Source: Syngnathus acus (lineage: Eukaryota > Chordata > Actinopteri > Syngnathiformes > Syngnathidae). Taken from it: a DNA stretch of 64,000 nt. The translations under genes and the position numbers were made by a program. How positions within the stretch are numbered: the first letter of the stretch is position 1; each line of letters opens with the position of its first letter. Shown piece by piece: positions 60,650 to 64,000 of this stretch. The notes beneath the pieces were generated by a model. It saw nothing but the letters and a program-made list of their open reading frames with translations. It was not told the origin of the DNA and ran no database searches. The stretch spans positions 9,546,001 through 9,610,000 of the forward strand of contig NC_051099.1 of NCBI RefSeq assembly GCF_901709675.1, read 5' to 3'.

Positions 60650-61651
60650 CAGTGCCTTGCGAAAGTATTCGGCCCCCTTGAACTTTTCAACATTTCGCCA
60701 CATTTCAGGCTTCAAACATAAAGATATAAAATTTTAATTTTTTGTCAAGAATCAACAACAAGTGGGACACAATCGTGAAGTGGAACGAAATTTATTGGAT
60801 AATTTAAACTTTTTTAACAAATAAAAAACTGAAAAGTGGGGCGTGCAATATTATTCGGCCCCCTTGCGCTAATACTTTGTAGCGCCACCTTTTGCTGCAA
60901 TTACAGCTGCAAGTCGCTTGGGGTATGTCTCTATCAGTTTTGCATATCGAGAGACTGGAATTCTTGCCCATTCTTCCTTGCAAAACAGCTCGAGCTCAGT
61001 GAGGTTGGATGGAGAGCGTTTGTGAACAGCAGTCTTCAGCTCTTTCCACAGATTCTCGATTGGATTCAGGTCTGGACTTTGACTTGGCCATTCTAACACC
61101 TGGATACGTCTATTTGTGAACCATTCCATTGTAGATTTGGCTTTATGTTTTGGATCATTGTCCTGTTGGAAGATAAATCTCTGTCCCAGTCTCAGGTCTT
61201 TTGCAGACTCCAACAGGTTTTCTTCCAGAATGGTCCTGTATTTGGCTCCATCCATCTTCCCATCAATTTTAGCCATCTTCCCTGTCCCTGCTGAAGAAAA
61301 GCAGGCCCAAACCATGATGCTGCCACCACCATGTTCGACAGTGGGGATGGTGTGTTCAGGGTGATGAGCTGTGTTGCTTTTACGCCAAACATATCGTTTT
61401 GCATTGTGGCCAAAAAGTTAGATTTTGGTTTCATCTGACCAGAGCACCTTCTTCCACATGTTTGGTGTGTCTCCCAGGTGGCTTGTGGCAAACTTTAAAC
61501 GAGACTTTTTATGGATATCTTTGAGAAATGGCTTTCTTCTTGCCACTCTTCCATAAAGGCCAGATTTGTGCAGTGCACGACTGATTGTTGTCCTATGGAC
61601 AGACTCTCCCACCTCAGCTGTAGTTATCTGCAGTTCATCCAGAGTGATCAT
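60650..61651 (-). pseudogene. Tc1-like transposase, N-terminally truncated
   Basis: TA at 60648-60649, then the TIR CAGTGCCTTGCGAAAGTATT. On the minus strand the transposase reads TLDELQITTAEVGESVHRTT and SGLYGRVARRKPFLK (end of the second helix-turn-helix), VLWSDETKI (first Asp), FIFQQDNDPKHKAKS (second Asp) and PDLNPIENLWKELK (DDE-type Glu), ending at 60870. One or two frameshifts lie between 61315 and 61490. The first DNA-binding helices and the other TIR are missing beyond 61651, where the pogo-like module resumes. Confidence 0.85.
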
Positions 61652-61729
61652 GAATTGTTGTTTATATTATAGTTATTTGATATATAGTTTATATATCGTT
61701 ATATGGGCCTGTGGAATAATTTGAACTGC

Positions 61730-61905
61730 AATGTGTGCGAGTGCAAATGGTTGTTTGTCTCTGTGTGCCCTGCGATTGGCTGGCGACCGGTTCAGGGTGT
61801 CCCCCGCCAACTGCCCGATGACGGCTGGGATAGGCTCCAGCACTCCCGCGAACCCCGTGGGGACTAAGCGGTTCAGAAAATCGATGGATGGATGGATGGA
61901 TTCAA
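61730..61905 (+). mobile_element. tRNA-derived SINE, 5'-truncated, GGAT tail
   Basis: Carries the 3' half of the SINE at 17472-17829 (GTGCCCTGCGATTGGCTGGC; GGGATAGGCTCCAGCACTCC) and ends in (GGATGGAT)n at 61885-61900. Confidence 0.85.
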
Positions 61906-62216
61906 TGATTTGGAGTGACACTGATGGTTTGATAAACTTATTATTTATGTTATAGTTATTTGAAAAACTGTTAAGGTTACGTCAGGCCCGTTCTTAGCTC
62001 CTCGTTTGTGTTTGTCACGTTAGCATATGGTATCGAATAGCCTGTTTTTGCCGATTCATGTCTGTACTTGGTGTTGGATTTTGTCAAATAAATTTCTCCC
62101 AAAATGCAACTTAAACTCCGGTGCGACTTATATATGGGTTTTTTTCCCTTTATTGTGCATTTTATGGCTGATGCGACTTGTACTCCGGAGCGACTTTTAG
62201 TCCGAAAAATACGGTA

Positions 62217-62868
62217 TGCATCTATAGGTCTACTACATGCAAAACAAAACTGACATCGTAAGAGGTTCAGATGAAATGGCCGTGCAAAAAATATACAAAA
62301 GAATATACCCTGAAATATAATGCAGTTTCTGTACACCCAACATTTGTTGTTGTTTTGTGATAGTGTTATATGATGGATTGAAGGATTCTAATGGAAGAGA
62401 ATCGGTCTTGGTGTATGGTTTGATCTGGCATACAGTGTTAGTGTCTTCTTGCATTTTGAAAACTAGTGTAGCTGTTTGGTTTACAATGTGAACGTTTGAG
62501 CATTAAGTTAGCTGGTTGTAGTTGTGTGTTGTAGATGTGTTAGCAGTTTTGGAAATTGGTATTGTTCATTGTATTCCGACGATTGTAAAAATGTGTAATC
62601 TCTGTGGCTTAATCAATTGACTCAATTTGAATGTTTTAATTTTGTGTTGTCTAATTTAACACAGGGTTAAAACGGACAGAAAAAACATCAATAACTTACA
62701 ATCATGACACAAGGATTGGACTTTGGACACTGGACACAAGAACTGGACACTTTCCTCTATACTGAGCATAAAACACAGGATATGGAAAATTATATTGATC
62801 CAGAAAATAATCTCTTAAGCAACATCAATATCAGATGAATCATACACAATGAAAATCAATACAATGAA
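62217..62868. other. Non-coding, nothing recognised
   Basis: AT-rich. From about 62700 (GGACTTTGGACACTGGACAC) it is probably the 5' UTR of the LINE fragment that follows. Confidence 0.4.
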
Positions 62869-63054
62869 ATGAGCAGAAAAGAAAATAAGATAGCAATTAT
62901 TCACTTCAACGCCAGAAGTCTGTTTGCCAATTTCAATAGAATTAAGGAATATCTCAGTCTGTTCAATAATCCATTCAATATCATAACCATTTCAGAAACT
63001 TGGATCAATGATGCGAAGGGAGTAGATTTTGAATTTAAAGGGTATGAATTTAAG
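62869..63054 (+). pseudogene. LINE endonuclease N-terminal fragment
   Basis: AIIHFNARSLFANFNRIKEY and ITISETWINDAKGVDFEFKG are the start of an AP-type endonuclease. It is cut after about 60 codons by a MITE end at 63055. It differs from the other LINE families in the window and may belong with the C-terminal piece at 44235-44720. Confidence 0.7.
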
Positions 63055-63056
63055 TA

Positions 63057-63845
63057 CCGTATTTTCTGGACTACAAGTCGCTCCGGAGTACAAGTCGCAC
63101 CAGCCATGAAATGCATAAGATTAAAAGATTAAAAAAAGATTAAAGTCCCAATGATCGTCACACACACACCTGGGTGTGGTGAAATTTGTCCTCTGCATTT
63201 AACCCATCCCCGTGTGATTTTAATCCATCCCCTGGGGGAGAGGGGAGCAGTGAGCAGCAGCGGTGCCGCGCTCGGGAATCAGTTGGTGATCTAACCCCCC
63301 AATTCCAACCCTTAATGCTGAGTGCCAAGCAGGGAGGCAATGGGTCCCATTTTTATAGTCTTTGGTATGACCCGGCCGGGGTTTGAACCCACAACCTTCC
63401 AGTCTCAGGGCGGACACTCTACCACTAGGCCACTGAGCTGGTCAAATAATAAAGGAGAATGAAGCATGTATAAGTTGCACCGGAGTACAAGTCGCATATT
63501 TTGGAGAACTTTATTTGACAAAACCTAACACCAAGAACAGACATGAACAGGCAACAAAAGGCTAAACGATACGGTATGCTACCGTTACATAAACACAAAC
63601 GTGGAGCTGAGAACGTGCATGACGTAACATTAACGGTTATTCAAATAACTATAACATAAATAACACGTTTATCAAACCATCTGTGTCACTACAAATCATT
63701 AAATCCATCGAAATCTTTGTCCTTTATGTAAACAGCGAAGCTTTTGACTCCGGAAGTGCATGCGGCAATGACGTTGGACTCGTTGTCAGCTGCAGTTAAA
63801 ATTATTCCACAGGCCCATATAACTATCTATACTATATATAAACTA
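63057..63845 (-). mobile_element. Pogo-like element with nested SINE
   Basis: TA|CCGTATTTTCTGGACTAC at 63055 starts the right end. After the SINE the inverse of 61900-62200 follows (CACCGGAGTACAAGTCGCAT; ACCATCTGTGTCACTACAAA). The left TIR is replaced by another MITE at 63846. Confidence 0.65.
63121..63443 (-). mobile_element. tRNA-derived SINE (second family) inside a MITE
   Basis: On the minus strand: GACCAGCTCAGTGGCCTAGT (A-box region) and GTGGGTTCAAACCCCGGCC (B box). The body ends ...TTGGGACTTTAATC with an AATCTTTT-like tail at 63121-63145. It splits the MITE between its two CAAGTCGCA phrases. Confidence 0.82.
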
Positions 63846-64000
63846 CCGTATTGGCCCGAACATAAGACGGTGTTTTTTTGCATTGAAATAAGAAAAAAAG
63901 TGGGGGTTGTCTTACATTCGGGGTCTATACATTATACCCATTCACAACGCTAGATGGCGCCAGATATCTTTAAAGCGAATGCTGAACTTTACTCCCCAGG
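63846..64000 (+). mobile_element. MITE with CCGTATTGGCCCGAA end, runs off the window
   Basis: TA at 63844-63845, then CCGTATTGGCCCGAACATAA and TTACATTCGGGGTCTATACA. The right end is outside. A different but related-looking family to the CCGTATTTTTCGG elements. Confidence 0.55.

Larger units (their letters stand above)
59701..62214. mobile_element. Pogo-like composite DNA transposon, 2.5 kb
   Basis: CCGTATTTTTCGGACTATAA at 59701 and its near-perfect complement ending 62214 are flanked by TA (59699-59700 and 62215-62216). TIRs are about 25 bp with one mismatch. The interior has four or five diverged copies of a module beginning GATTTAATGATTTGGAGTGA and containing TTATTTGATATATAGTTTAT. A truncated Tc1 copy, a truncated SINE and a 12-bp tandem repeat sit inside. 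No transposase of its own. Confidence 0.72.

Overview
The window is eukaryotic, from a ray-finned (teleost) fish, most likely a percomorph. Evidence: spliced vertebrate exons; fish-type LINEs of the L2/CR1 and RTE groups; BEL/Pao and chromovirus Ty3/gypsy elements; a vertebrate endogenous retrovirus; hAT, Tc1 and pogo-like DNA transposons; and tRNA-derived SINEs with GGAT-type tails. I see no bacterial genes, no CRISPR array and no rRNA. Most of the sequence is transposable elements, many nested inside one another. The species cannot be named from the sequence.

Host genes. Two cellular genes are visible, each only in part. (1) An angiomotin-family gene (AMOT/AMOTL1-like) lies on the minus strand, with one coiled-coil exon at 9343-9488 and a further exon at 4123-4242. 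The two exons do not join in phase, so at least one intervening exon is missing or unrecognised. (2) A ska2-like gene lies on the plus strand: a short first coding exon at 36511-36543 and a second exon at 58682-58774, both phase 0. They are separated by a 22.1-kb intron crowded with mobile elements.

Layout. 1-9300: hAT ends, a MITE, an 82-bp tandem duplication, a probable solo LTR, a SINE, a gypsy gag remnant and a nearly full-length L2-type LINE (5788-9135). 9494-16973: a complete BEL/Pao retrotransposon whose 5-bp target duplication copies the splice acceptor of the angiomotin-like exon. 17116-17829: a MITE and a full SINE. 17966-26385: an RTE-type LINE split by a complete, apparently intact chromovirus (19407-24856). 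26386-29141: a LINE endonuclease fragment with a solo LTR, then a pogo-like module carrying two hAT elements with perfect target duplications. 29298-31628: a non-autonomous LTR element made almost only of minisatellites. 31629-35702: a young L2-type LINE carrying an 802-bp hAT insertion. 36511: start of ska2. 37229-40813: a hAT shell holding a patchwork of four LINE pieces. 40955-42656: a truncated copy of the young LINE. 42866-47643: LINE tails, pogo-like and hAT remnants and a 267-bp tandem array. 48210-58550: a complete endogenous retrovirus, antisense to ska2, with open gag, pol and env. 58682: ska2 exon 2. 58921-64000: LINE tails, a 2.5-kb pogo-like composite with a truncated Tc1 copy, and a SINE nested in a MITE.

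Age and activity. Three LTR elements look recent. The BEL and chromovirus LTR pairs each show one difference that I can see. The retrovirus LTRs differ by one 7-bp repeat unit and a few bases. The chromovirus and the retrovirus keep all their reading frames; BEL has one in-frame stop and one frameshift. Gag and pol of the retrovirus share a frame separated by one amber codon, as in gammaretrovirus-type readthrough.
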